Below, piece after piece: positions 56,870 through 64,000 of a stretch of DNA of 64,000 bases. The stretch comes from Comamonas badia DSM 17552 (GTDB lineage: Bacteria > Pseudomonadota > Gammaproteobacteria > Burkholderiales > Burkholderiaceae_C): positions 1-64,000 of the forward strand of contig NZ_AXVM01000007.1 of assembly GCF_000484635.1 (NCBI RefSeq), given 5' to 3'. Both the position numbers and the translations under genes were made by a program. A model generated the notes under the pieces. It searched no databases. It had not been told where the DNA came from and saw nothing but the letters and a program-made list of their open reading frames with translations. Within the stretch, counting starts at the first letter, position 1. Every line of letters begins with the position of its first letter.

Positions 56870-56906
56870 AGTCCCGCTCCGTCATCGACAAAGAACAGGA
56901 GGCAGG

Positions 56907-57167
56907 ATGGCAGGCAAGAAATGGATGGTGATCGTGTGGCCCGCCTTCATGGTGGCCGCGGCGCTGGAGATGATGGTTTTTGCCGTGCTCGACCCTGAGT
57001 CGCTGGCGCTGCTGGGCGAGCAGGTGGACTGGTCGCGCAATACGGTGTATTCCATCACCTTTCTGATCTTCTGGTGCATGTTCATGGTCTGCAGCGCCAT
57101 CACCTTGCAGCTGGCCAACCCGGGGAGGGATGTCAACCGAGGCCTGCACCACGAAGAGCGCGCATGA
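56907..57167 (+). CDS. Small two-helix membrane protein of the cco cluster
   Basis: An 86-residue protein of unknown family. Two hydrophobic segments (WMVIVWPAFMVAAALEMMVF and ITFLIFWCMFMVCSAITLQL) flank a short acidic loop (DPESLALLGEQVDWSRN). AGGAGG lies just before ATG 56907. It sits 37 nt after ccoH on the same strand, so it is probably part of the cbb3 locus. Confidence 0.72.
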   Translation: MAGKKWMVIVWPAFMVAAALEMMVFAVLDPESLALLGEQVDWSRNTVYSITFLIFWCMFMVCSAITLQLANPGRDVNRGLHHEERA

Positions 57168-57240
57168 GGCGCCGGCCGCTTCGGCACTGCCAGGCATGTG
57201 GTTGAGGGTGCGCCGATAAAATCAGCGGTTCTTTCACGCT

Positions 57241-57255
57241 GCAGGCAAGGCCTGC
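57241..57255 (+). other. Small hairpin in the lipA leader
   Basis: GCAGGC-AAG-GCCTGC, a perfect 6-bp stem 16 nt before the lipA ATG. It would affect ribosome access if it forms. Confidence 0.4.
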
Positions 57256-57271
57256 CCATCAGGTTTTCCCC

Positions 57272-58306
57272 ATGCAAGCACCCGCAGCCCGCCCGGCTTC
57301 CGGCACCAAGTTCACCAGCCGCCAGGGCACGCGCGCCGTCAAGGATGGCGTCAAGCCCAGCGGCCTGACGGCCGTTCCCAACGCCGAGCGCAAGCCCGAC
57401 TGGCTGCGCATCAAGCTGCCCAACGGGGCCAAATACCAGCAGATCAAGGAGATTGTCGATTCGCACAAGCTCTCCACGGTCTGCGCGGAATCCAAGTGCC
57501 CCAACATCGCCGAATGCTGGGGGCGCGGCACGGCAACGCTGATGCTCATGGGCTCGGTGTGCACGCGGGCCTGCAAGTTCTGTTCGGTCAGCACCGGCAA
57601 CCCCAACGGCTGGCTCGATCCGCTGGAGCCGGTGAACGTGGCCGACGCGGTGGCGCTGATGGACCTGAAGTACGTCGTGCTGACCTCGGTCGATCGGGAC
57701 GACTTGAAAGACCTGGGCGCCGGGCATTACGCTGCCTGCATCCGCGAGATCCACAAGCGCATGCCCGATACCGCGGTGGAGGCGCTGACGCCCGACTTCC
57801 AGGGCCGGCACGATCTGGTGGCCCAGGTGCTCGATGCCGGCCTGGCCACCTATGCGCAGAATCTGGAGACCGTGCGGCGCCTGACGCACCCGGTGCGCGA
57901 TCCGCGTGCGGGCTACGAGCAGACGCTGGACGTGCTGAAGTTCGCCAAGGGCTACGCGCCGCAGACCATCTCCAAGACCAGCCTGATGCTGGGCCTGGGC
58001 GAGACGGACGCGGAGATTGATGAAGCGCTGGACGATATCCGTGCCGCCAACGTCGATGTGGTCACCATGGGGCAGTACATGCGGCCGACGCAGCACCACC
58101 TGCCGGTGCAGCGCTATGTGTCGCCGGAGCAGTTCGCGCAGTACCGCGAGATGGCGCTGGCCAAGGGCTTCGTCGAGGTGGTGGCGGGGCCGTTCGTGCG
58201 CTCCAGCTACCGCGCCGAGCGTGTGCTGGAGCACAACAACGTGGGGCTGGACGAAAGCGTGCTGGAGAGCCTGCGCAATTCCGCCGCCAACGCGATGCGC
58301 TGCTGA
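57272..58306 (+). CDS. lipA: Lipoyl synthase
   Basis: A 344-residue radical-SAM enzyme that inserts sulfur into octanoyl groups. The auxiliary cluster motif is [12 protein letters not shown] and the radical-SAM motif is CTRACKFC. The C-terminal [13 protein letters not shown] is conserved. lipB, usually adjacent, is not in the window. Confidence 0.96.
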   Translation: MQAPAARPASGTKFTSRQGTRAVKDGVKPSGLTAVPNAERKPDWLRIKLPNGAKYQQIKEIVDSHKLSTVCAESKCPNIAECWGRGTATLMLMGSVCTRACKFCSVSTGNPNGWLDPLEPVNVADAVALMDLKYVVLTSVDRDDLKDLGAGHYAACIREIHKRMPDTAVEALTPDFQGRHDLVAQVLDAGLATYAQNLETVRRLTHPVRDPRAGYEQTLDVLKFAKGYAPQTISKTSLMLGLGETDAEIDEALDDIRAANVDVVTMGQYMRPTQHHLPVQRYVSPEQFAQYREMALAKGFVEVVAGPFVRSSYRAERVLEHNNVGLDESVLESLRNSAANAMRC

Positions 58307-58758
58307 TGCCAGACGCGCCTTCCAGGGTAGCACCTTTTTCCGTACTGGGCTTGGCTGCCGTTGTGGGCGGCGGCGGCCTGGCGGCTGCCATTGCGCACCG
58401 GCCCACGCAGGGCCTCGTTTGGCTGGTGGCCTATCTGGTGCTGGTGGTGGGCGTTGCCCAATACCTGCTGGGTGCGGGTCAGGCGGTGCTGGCGCCCACT
58501 GCACCGTCAGCCGGTGTGCTCTGGGGCCAGTGGGTGCTGCTCAACCTGGGGCATCTGGGCGTGATTGGCGGCCGGCTGGGCGAGCGCTCTGGATGGGTGT
58601 TGGTGGGTACCTTGGCCTACGCGGCGGCGCTGCTGTGGCTGGTGCGATCCACCCGCCGCGCGCCCAGTGGCAAGCGTCTGTGGGCCTACCGGCTGTTTGC
58701 GCTCTTTCTGCTGCTCAGTTCGCTGACAGGCGTGGCGCTTGCCGTGCTTCGCCGCTAG
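58306..58758 (+). CDS. Four-helix hypothetical membrane protein
   Basis: A 150-residue protein with about four hydrophobic helices (FSVLGLAAVVGGGGLAAAIA, LVWLVAYLVLVVGVAQYLLG, WVLVGTLAYAAALLWLV, FALFLLLSSLTGVALAV). The family is not recognised. TGATG overlap with lipA couples the two. No cofactor motif is visible. Confidence 0.75.
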   Translation: MPDAPSRVAPFSVLGLAAVVGGGGLAAAIAHRPTQGLVWLVAYLVLVVGVAQYLLGAGQAVLAPTAPSAGVLWGQWVLLNLGHLGVIGGRLGERSGWVLVGTLAYAAALLWLVRSTRRAPSGKRLWAYRLFALFLLLSSLTGVALAVLRR

Positions 58759-58991
58759 AGCTTCTTGGCGCCATAGTCCCAGGGCTGGGCCTGCTGCAGC
58801 AAGGCGCGCAGCGCACCATCGTCCAGTTGGGCGAGCTCTTCCTCCGCCTGCGCCAGCGTGTCGGCGGCCATCTGCTGGTGCAGGATGGCGTCGCCCTCCA
58901 GCGCGCTGAAGACCAGCAGCATCTGCCCGTAGGAGGCGGACAGCGGCGCGGCTTGCCAGTGCCGCCCTTCGGTGTCGAGAAAATCGCGCAT
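58755..58991 (-). CDS. Small hypothetical protein
   Basis: A 78-residue soluble, mostly helical, acidic protein (ADTLAQAEEELAQLDDGALR). AAGGA lies upstream of the ATG at 58991. It overlaps the convergent membrane-protein gene by 4 nt. The family is not recognised. Confidence 0.6.
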   Translation of the reverse strand: MRDFLDTEGRHWQAAPLSASYGQMLLVFSALEGDAILHQQMAADTLAQAEEELAQLDDGALRALLQQAQPWDYGAKKL

Positions 58992-59021
58992 GCAATGAAA
59001 TCCTTGAAACGGGCAGACCTT

Positions 59022-59124
59022 ATTCCATTTCCAGATCCATCGATTACTTCGTCGGCTTCGCTCGCCGTGCTACAGCACTGTCTTCGCTTCGCCTTCGCGT
59101 ACTCGAATGATATGGAGTTGGAAT
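59022..59124. repeat. 103-bp imperfect inverted repeat
   Basis: ATTCCATTTCCAGATCCATC at the left end and GATATGGAGTTGGAAT at the right end pair with a few mismatches. The centre is rich in TTCG-type steps and is locally complementary. It begins at the folA stop codon and ends before the small gene at 58755. It resembles a mobile palindromic repeat and could also end folA transcription. Confidence 0.55.
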
Positions 59125-59618
59125 TACGCCAATCGCTCGTAGCGCGCAAAACGCAGGCTCGGGCCCTGGCTGCTGACGTGGTCGCTGTGCGCGGTGAGCC
59201 GCCATTCGCCGCCGAGCGCGGGCGCCCAGGTGTCGCCCTCGAAATCCTGCGCGATTTCCGTCACCTCGGCGCGCGCGGCCAGGGGTAGTGCCTCGGCAAA
59301 GACCTGCGCGCCGCCGATGACCCAGGCGGTTGCGGTGCCTGATTGCTCCGCCGTTGATAGCGCTTCACGCAAGCCAGAAGCGCGCTGAGCGCCGTTTTGA
59401 TTCCAATCGGGCTGGCGCGTGATGACGATGTTCAGGCGCCCCGGCAGCGGGCGGAAGCGCGGCGGGAGCGAATCCCAGGTCTTGCGGCCCATGATCACCG
59501 GCTGGCCCTGTGTCAGTGCCTTGAAATGCGCCAGATCCTCGGGTAGATGCCAGGGCATGCGGCCGCCTCGGCCGATGACGCCATTGGCGGCGCGTGCGTA
59601 GATCAGGGCGATTTCCAT
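59124..59618 (-). CDS. folA: Dihydrofolate reductase
   Basis: A 164-residue DHFR. It has IYARAANGVIGRGGRMPWHLPEDLAHFK, MGRKTWDSLP, and WVIGGAQVFAEAL. The active acid (Asp/Glu after PWHLPED) is present. It makes tetrahydrofolate. It is divergent from nudB across 59 nt. Confidence 0.96.
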   Translation of the reverse strand: MEIALIYARAANGVIGRGGRMPWHLPEDLAHFKALTQGQPVIMGRKTWDSLPPRFRPLPGRLNIVITRQPDWNQNGAQRASGLREALSTAEQSGTATAWVIGGAQVFAEALPLAARAEVTEIAQDFEGDTWAPALGGEWRLTAHSDHVSSQGPSLRFARYERLA

Positions 59619-59677
59619 GGGGTTTGTGCGGCGGGTGGTGGCAGGAATATAGCGGCAGCCTACGATAGCGCCTGTCC

Positions 59678-60133
59678 ATGTTCAAGATTCCGCTTTCCGT
59701 CCTCGTCGTCATCCATGCGGCGGATCTGCAGGTGCTGCTGATCCGCCGTGCCGATGCGCGCGAGGACTTCTGGCAATCCGTCACCGGCAGCAAGGACAGC
59801 GAGCAGGAGAGCTGGCGCGAGACGGCGCTGCGCGAGGTGAGGGAGGAAACCGGTATCGACGCCGCGGCGCCGGGCTGCAGCCTCATCGATTGGGGCATGG
59901 AGAACGTCTACAGCATCTACCCCCAATGGCGCCACCGCTACGCGCCGGGCGTGGTGATGAACACCGAGCATGTGCTGGGTCTGCGCGTTCCGGCGGCGAC
60001 GCCGGTGACCTTGAATCCGCGCGAACACACGGCATATGCATGGCTGCCGTGGCGCGAGGCGGCGGACCGCTGTTTCTCTCCCTCCAATGCCGAGGCCATC
60101 CTCTGGCTGCCGCGTTTTGAATCGCTTGCATGA
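59678..60133 (+). CDS. nudB: Dihydroneopterin triphosphate diphosphatase
   Basis: A 151-residue Nudix hydrolase. The Nudix box is GSKDSEQESWRETALREVRE followed by ETGI. The C-terminal EHTAYAWLPWREAADRCFSP fits NudB. It acts after GTP cyclohydrolase in folate synthesis; folE is 2.1 kb downstream and folA adjacent. Its stop overlaps the next gene (ATGA). Confidence 0.92.
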   Translation: MFKIPLSVLVVIHAADLQVLLIRRADAREDFWQSVTGSKDSEQESWRETALREVREETGIDAAAPGCSLIDWGMENVYSIYPQWRHRYAPGVVMNTEHVLGLRVPAATPVTLNPREHTAYAWLPWREAADRCFSPSNAEAILWLPRFESLA

Positions 60134-60921
60134 CTGCAGAACTCTTGTCCGAAACCGATTTTGCGCCGTCGGAGCTGCCCGCTCTGCCCGGCGGCATCCT
60201 GCGCGTGGCCACCTACAACATCCACAAGGGCGTGCAGGGCCTGGGTCCGGCGCGGCGGCTGGAGATCCACAACCTGGGGCTGGCGATAGAGCAGCTCGAT
60301 GCCGACATCGTCTGCCTGCAGGAGGTGCGCGCCAGCAACCGGCGCGAGGCCGCCTACTTCGATCGCTGGCCGCAGGTGCCGCAGGCGCAATACCTGGCGC
60401 CCGAAGGCTACGAAGCCGTCTACCGCACCAACGCCTACACGCGCGACGGCGAACATGGCAATGCGCTGCTCACGCGCTGGCCGGTGCTGGCCAGCAGCCA
60501 TGAAGACATGTCCGACCACCGCTTCGAGCAGCGCGGCCTGCTGCATGTGCAGCTCAAGGTGGCGGGCCGCCTGGTGCATGCCATCGTGGTCCACCTGGGG
60601 CTGGTGCCGGGCAGCCGCATCCGCCAGGTGGCGCAATTGCAGGGCTACATCCGGCGCAAGGTGCCCGATGATGCGCCGCTGGTGGTGGCGGGTGATTTCA
60701 ACGACTGGGGCAACCAGCTGGCGCAGATGCTCGCGGGCTTCGGGCTGCTGGAGTTTGACCATGCCAGCAGCCTGCACACCTACCCTTCGCGCCTGCCGAT
60801 CGCGCGGCTGGACCATGTCTATGCGCGCGGGCTGCTGCCGGTCTCGCTGACGGTGCCGCGCGGGCGCATCTGGTGGCGCATGTCCGACCACCTGCCGCTG
60901 ATCGCGGAATTCCGGCTCTGA
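60130..60921 (+). CDS. Endonuclease/exonuclease/phosphatase family protein
   Basis: A 263-residue EEP-fold hydrolase. It has LRVATYNIHKGVQG, DIVCLQEVR (metal Glu), VVAGDFNDWGNQ and WRMSDHLPLIAEF. It is cytosolic, with no signal peptide. In many proteobacteria it lies beside the cardiolipin synthase gene, as here. The substrate may be a lipid or nucleic acid phosphodiester; it is not known. Confidence 0.88.
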   Translation: MTAELLSETDFAPSELPALPGGILRVATYNIHKGVQGLGPARRLEIHNLGLAIEQLDADIVCLQEVRASNRREAAYFDRWPQVPQAQYLAPEGYEAVYRTNAYTRDGEHGNALLTRWPVLASSHEDMSDHRFEQRGLLHVQLKVAGRLVHAIVVHLGLVPGSRIRQVAQLQGYIRRKVPDDAPLVVAGDFNDWGNQLAQMLAGFGLLEFDHASSLHTYPSRLPIARLDHVYARGLLPVSLTVPRGRIWWRMSDHLPLIAEFRL

Positions 60922-60935
60922 ACGATTGAATCCGC

Positions 60936-62153
60936 ATGCCGCTGCCGCCCTACGCCGGTTCGGATCACCAGATACGGCTGCTGCAGGGCGCGCAAGAGCT
61001 GTTTCCGGCACTGATTGCCGAGATCGACGGCGCGCGCTCGGACGTGCAGTTCGAAACCTACATCTTTGATGTGGCGGGCGATGGCGCCGAGGTGGCGCGG
61101 GCGCTGGAGCGCGCGGCGCGGCGCGGCGTGCGGGTGCATCTGGTGGTCGATGGCGCCGGCACCGGGCAGGTGGCCGAGCCTTGGGGTTCGCGCCTCGTCC
61201 AGGCGGGCGCGCAGCTGCAGGTGTATTCGCCGCTGGGGCGCCTGGGGCTGCTCTTGCCGCGGCGCTGGCGGCGGCTGCACCGCAAGCTCTGCGTGGTGGA
61301 TGGCAGCGTGCTGTTCTGCGGCGGCATCAACGTGCTGGGCGATTACGAAGACCCCAACTGGGGGCGCCTTGCCGCGCCGCGCCTGGATTTTGCGGTGCGC
61401 GTGCGGGGCACGCTGGTGGCTTTTGCCAGCACGGTGATGGAACGGTTCTGGCTGCGCCTGCTGGCCATGCACGACATGCGCCAGCGGCGCCTTGCGCAGG
61501 CGCTTGCGGACTGGCGCGCGGTGCGCCTGCTGCAGCGCGCGCCCCGGCGCACGGTTGGCGGGCGCGGCATGGTGGCGGCGCTGCTGCTGCGCGACAACCT
61601 GCGCTTTCGCACCCGCATCGAACGCTCCTACCGCCGCGCGATTGCGCAGGCGCGCAAGGAAATCATCATCGCCAACGCCTACTTCATTCCCGGCGGCAAG
61701 CTGCGCCGCGCGCTCGTCCTGGCCGCGCGGCGCGGCGTGCGCGTGCGGCTGCTGGTGCAGGGGCGCTATGAATATTTCATGCAGTACCACGCCGCGCGTC
61801 CCGTCTATGGCGCGCTGCTGGCGGCAGGGGTGGAAATCCATGAATACGCATCGAGCTTTCTGCATGCCAAGGTGGCCGTCATCGATGCCGACGGCGCACG
61901 CCCCTGGGCGACGGTGGGTTCGAGCAATCTCGATCCGCTGAGCCTGCTGCTGGCGCGCGAGGCCAACGTGATGGTGCGCGATGCCGGTTTTGCGCAGCAG
62001 CTGCGCTCGCGCCTGATGGCGGCCATCGCGCAGGGCAGCGGAGCGCTGGACCCGCGCACCTACGCCAGCCGTCCCTGGCGTGAACGGCTGCTCGATCGCG
62101 TGGCCTGGACCGTGATGCGGACGGCACTCTGGCTGACAGGGAAAAACTACTGA
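60936..62153 (+). CDS. clsB: Cardiolipin synthase B-type phospholipase D protein
   Basis: A 405-residue phospholipase-D family protein. Two HKD motifs are present: HRKLCVVDGSVLFCGGIN near residue 115 and HAKVAVIDADGARPW near 310, the latter with GSSNLDPLS. It lacks transmembrane helices, like ClsB. It forms cardiolipin from phosphatidylglycerol. Confidence 0.92.
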   Translation: MPLPPYAGSDHQIRLLQGAQELFPALIAEIDGARSDVQFETYIFDVAGDGAEVARALERAARRGVRVHLVVDGAGTGQVAEPWGSRLVQAGAQLQVYSPLGRLGLLLPRRWRRLHRKLCVVDGSVLFCGGINVLGDYEDPNWGRLAAPRLDFAVRVRGTLVAFASTVMERFWLRLLAMHDMRQRRLAQALADWRAVRLLQRAPRRTVGGRGMVAALLLRDNLRFRTRIERSYRRAIAQARKEIIIANAYFIPGGKLRRALVLAARRGVRVRLLVQGRYEYFMQYHAARPVYGALLAAGVEIHEYASSFLHAKVAVIDADGARPWATVGSSNLDPLSLLLAREANVMVRDAGFAQQLRSRLMAAIAQGSGALDPRTYASRPWRERLLDRVAWTVMRTALWLTGKNY

Positions 62154-62200
62154 ATCCATAGCTGATGGCGCTTGTCAGATAAGCGAAAAACGCCGAAATC
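62154..62200 (+). repeat. Short intergenic dyad repeat, copy E
   Basis: ATAGCTGATGGCGCTTGTCA then GATAAGCGAAAAACGCC, a degenerate copy between clsB and folE. Confidence 0.5.
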
Positions 62201-62242
62201 ATTCAAATTCCCGCATTCGAAATTCACTGGTAGGATCGACGC

Positions 62243-62953
62243 ATGAGCGAACCATCCAGCCCCGTGCCCTTCGAAGGCGTGCCTCTCTCGATCAAGATCC
62301 GCGAGCGCCTCAAGGCCGCCGGCCAGCCGTTTCTGGCCAACGACAACATCGCCGGCTTTCTCGAACCCGGAGAGCTGGAAGGGCTGCTCGACGAGGTCGA
62401 GACGAAGATGCAAACGGTGCTCGACAGCCTGGTCATCGACACCGCCAACGACCACAACACCCGCAACACCGCGCGGCGCATCGCCAAGATGTATGTGAAC
62501 GAGGTGTTCCGCGGCCGTTACGTGGCGCAGCCGCCGGTGACCGAATTCCCCAACGCCGCGCGCCTGAACGAGCTGATGATCGTCGGCCCGATCACCGTGC
62601 GCAGCGCCTGCAGCCACCATTTCTGCCCGGTGATCGGCAAGATCTGGGTCGGTGTGATGCCCAATGAGCACACCAACGTGATCGGCCTCTCGAAGTACGC
62701 GCGCCTGGTGGACTGGGTGATGGGGCGGCCCCAGATCCAGGAAGAGGCCATCGTGCAGCTGGCCGACCTCATCATGGAAAAGACCCGGCCCGACGGCCTG
62801 GCGGTGGTGATGGAAGCCAGCCACTTCTGCATGTCCTGGCGCGGCGTGCGCGAGATGGACAGCAAGATGGTCAACTCCATCATGCGCGGCGCCTTCCTCA
62901 CGGATGCGTCGCTGCGCCGCGAATTCCTCGCGCTGATTCCCGGCAGGCCATAA
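62243..62953 (+). CDS. folE: GTP cyclohydrolase I
   Basis: A 236-residue enzyme that starts folate synthesis by making dihydroneopterin triphosphate. Zinc ligands are Cys123 and His126 (CSHHFCPVIG) and Cys196 (HFCMSWRGV), so it is the zinc-dependent FolE1 type. The first 30 residues are variable. Confidence 0.96.
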   Translation: MSEPSSPVPFEGVPLSIKIRERLKAAGQPFLANDNIAGFLEPGELEGLLDEVETKMQTVLDSLVIDTANDHNTRNTARRIAKMYVNEVFRGRYVAQPPVTEFPNAARLNELMIVGPITVRSACSHHFCPVIGKIWVGVMPNEHTNVIGLSKYARLVDWVMGRPQIQEEAIVQLADLIMEKTRPDGLAVVMEASHFCMSWRGVREMDSKMVNSIMRGAFLTDASLRREFLALIPGRP

Positions 62954-62976
62954 ATCCGCAGCAGACGGCGCTGTCC

Positions 62977-63810
62977 ATGCTGGTTGGCGTGGATTTCACC
63001 AGCCGCCCCACGCGGCGCAAGTCCATCGTGATGGCCTGCGGTGCGCGCGACGGCGATCTTGTGCAATTGCAGAGCCTGCGCTGCTTTGAAAGCCTGGATG
63101 CGTTTGCCGCGTGGTTGGCCGAACCGGGCGACTGGATCGCCGCTCTGGATTTGCCCTTCGGCCTGCCGCGCGAGCTGGTGCAGCACCTGGGCTGGCCCAC
63201 CGACTGGCTGGCCTGCATGCGGCATTACGCCAGCCGCTCCCGCGTGGAGATACGCGAGTGCTTCGCCGCGTTCTGCGCCGCGCGCCCCGCGGGCGGCAAG
63301 TTCGCGCACCGCGCCACCGATGGCCCTGCGGGCTCCAGCCCCTCGATGAAATGGGTCAACCCGCCCGTGGCGTTCATGCTGCATGCCGGGGTACCGCCCC
63401 TGATCGCAGCGGGCGTGCACCTGCCGGGCCTGCACGATGGTGACCGGCGCCGCGTGGCGCTGGAGGGCTATCCGGGCCTGCTGGCGCGCGCATGCATTGG
63501 CCGCGCGAGCTACAAGAGCGATGAGCCGAAGCGCCAGACCCCTGAGCGGCTTGCCGCGCGGCGGCAGATGCTGGAAGTGTTGCAGCGGGGCGCGCCCCGG
63601 CTGGGGCTGCGTCTGGTGGTGGCTGCCGATCAGCGTGCGTTGCTGGCGCGGGACGCCAGCGGCGACCGGCTCGACGCCGTCCTCTGCCTGATGCAGGCTG
63701 CCTGGGCCGAGCGCGCGCATGCCGCGGGCGATATGCGCTATGGCCTGCCGAAGCGGTTGGATCCGCTGGAGGGCTGGATCGTCACCGCCCCGGAGAGCGC
63801 TGCCCGTTGA
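62977..63810 (+). CDS. DUF429 family protein
   Basis: A 277-residue protein of the DUF429 family, which has an RNase H-like fold. It has the N-terminal GVDFTSRPTRRKSIVMACG, ALDLPFGLP, and VALEGYPGLLARACIGRASYK, with DRLDAVLCLMQAAWAER near the C-terminus. Acidic residues at these places match a possible nuclease site. No function is known. It follows folE by 23 nt. Confidence 0.85.
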   Translation: MLVGVDFTSRPTRRKSIVMACGARDGDLVQLQSLRCFESLDAFAAWLAEPGDWIAALDLPFGLPRELVQHLGWPTDWLACMRHYASRSRVEIRECFAAFCAARPAGGKFAHRATDGPAGSSPSMKWVNPPVAFMLHAGVPPLIAAGVHLPGLHDGDRRRVALEGYPGLLARACIGRASYKSDEPKRQTPERLAARRQMLEVLQRGAPRLGLRLVVAADQRALLARDASGDRLDAVLCLMQAAWAERAHAAGDMRYGLPKRLDPLEGWIVTAPESAAR

Positions 63811-64000
63811 TCAGCGCGAGGTAGGCGCTGCGCGTTTGCGGCGTGACGGAGGCGATGACCTGCGTCCACGGCGTGTGCTGGCGCGCCATCAGCCGCGCGG
63901 AAGCGACGGTGCGCGACTTGCAGAACCAGTGGCAGCTGTGCTGAAACAGCAGCAGCTCGGCGGTCACGGCAAAGGCGCGGTCGCGCGGGCTGGCCGCGGC
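63782..64000 (-). CDS. Partial helical hypothetical protein at the right edge
   Basis: The frame stays open to the window edge on the minus strand, ending in QTRSAYLALINGQRSPGR. About 72 residues are visible (SPRDRAFAV, HSCHWFCKSRTVASARLM), mostly helical. The start lies outside the window, and the family is not recognised. Its end overlaps the convergent DUF429 gene by 29 nt. Confidence 0.45.
   Translation of the reverse strand, partial: AAASPRDRAFAVTAELLLFQHSCHWFCKSRTVASARLMARQHTPWTQVIASVTPQTRSAYLALINGQRSPGR

Noticed and set aside
59340-59400. GATAGCGCTTCACGCAAG inside folA considered as an embedded copy of the dyad repeat
   Set aside because: The match is short and the encoded residues fit a normal DHFR loop, so it is not distinguishable from ordinary coding sequence.

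Overview
The window is a GC-rich, gene-dense piece of a betaproteobacterial chromosome. The gene content and order suggest a member of the Comamonadaceae (Acidovorax/Alicycliphilus-like): a tig-clpP-clpX-lon run ending in a Gly-Cys-Gly-Leu tRNA cluster, a complete cbb3 oxidase locus with ccoG/H/I/S, H-NS-family and DUF429 proteins, and several copies of a short AGCGCTTG-N5-CAAGCGCT dyad repeat that I associate with this family. The genus is inferred from memory of gene content, not from a search.

Region 1 (1-12.8 kb) is the accessory, catabolic part. A glutaryl-CoA dehydrogenase gene (partial) lies divergent from an AcoR-like sigma-54 activator. Beyond the activator are two divergent operons. 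The leftward one encodes a short PhaE-like protein, a class III PHA-synthase-like protein with an intact Cys-Asp-His triad, and an alpha/beta hydrolase. The rightward one encodes an SMP-30 family lactonase, a Baeyer-Villiger monooxygenase (BVMO), an Fe-type alcohol dehydrogenase, an AMP-forming acyl-CoA ligase and a GabD/DavD-type aldehyde dehydrogenase. The gap between them holds two facing sigma-54 (-24/-12) promoters and a cluster of GGACA/TGTCC half-sites. The same half-site, TTTTGTCC, recurs upstream of the activator gene next to a perfect FNR/Anr box. My reading is a ketone-to-lactone-to-hydroxyacid-to-dicarboxylate pathway (cyclopentanone would fit the neighbouring gcdH) with an unexpected co-regulated polyester-synthase-like branch.

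Region 2 (12.8-33.7 kb) is mostly housekeeping: a 163-bp palindromic element, dcd, a pyrroline-2-carboxylate reductase/ornithine cyclodeaminase family gene, pcp, a zinc metallopeptidase, a DEAD-box helicase, apaH, an H-NS-family gene, acnA, an FAD monooxygenase, meso-diaminopimelate dehydrogenase, a thermonuclease-like protein, suhB, trmJ, cysE, tig, clpP, clpX and lon.

Region 3 (33.7-46.9 kb) has four tRNAs, a copper-exporting P-type ATPase with a CueR-like operator, an acidic hypothetical protein, murI, an SDR/thioesterase/MDR/SDR group, an EI24-type membrane protein, a molybdopterin-binding-domain protein, glnA, a small periplasmic coiled-coil protein, a low-molecular-weight phosphatase and exodeoxyribonuclease III.

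Region 4 (46.9-64 kb) starts with a lipoprotein serine hydrolase that looks inserted. It continues with the cytochrome cbb3 locus (safE-like, ccoI, ccoS, ccoNOQP, ccoG, ccoH and a small membrane protein) under a textbook class II FNR promoter. The last part carries lipA, folA, nudB, an EEP-family phosphatase, cardiolipin synthase, folE, a DUF429 gene and a partial gene at the right edge. I saw no rRNA, CRISPR array, prophage or intact insertion sequence.
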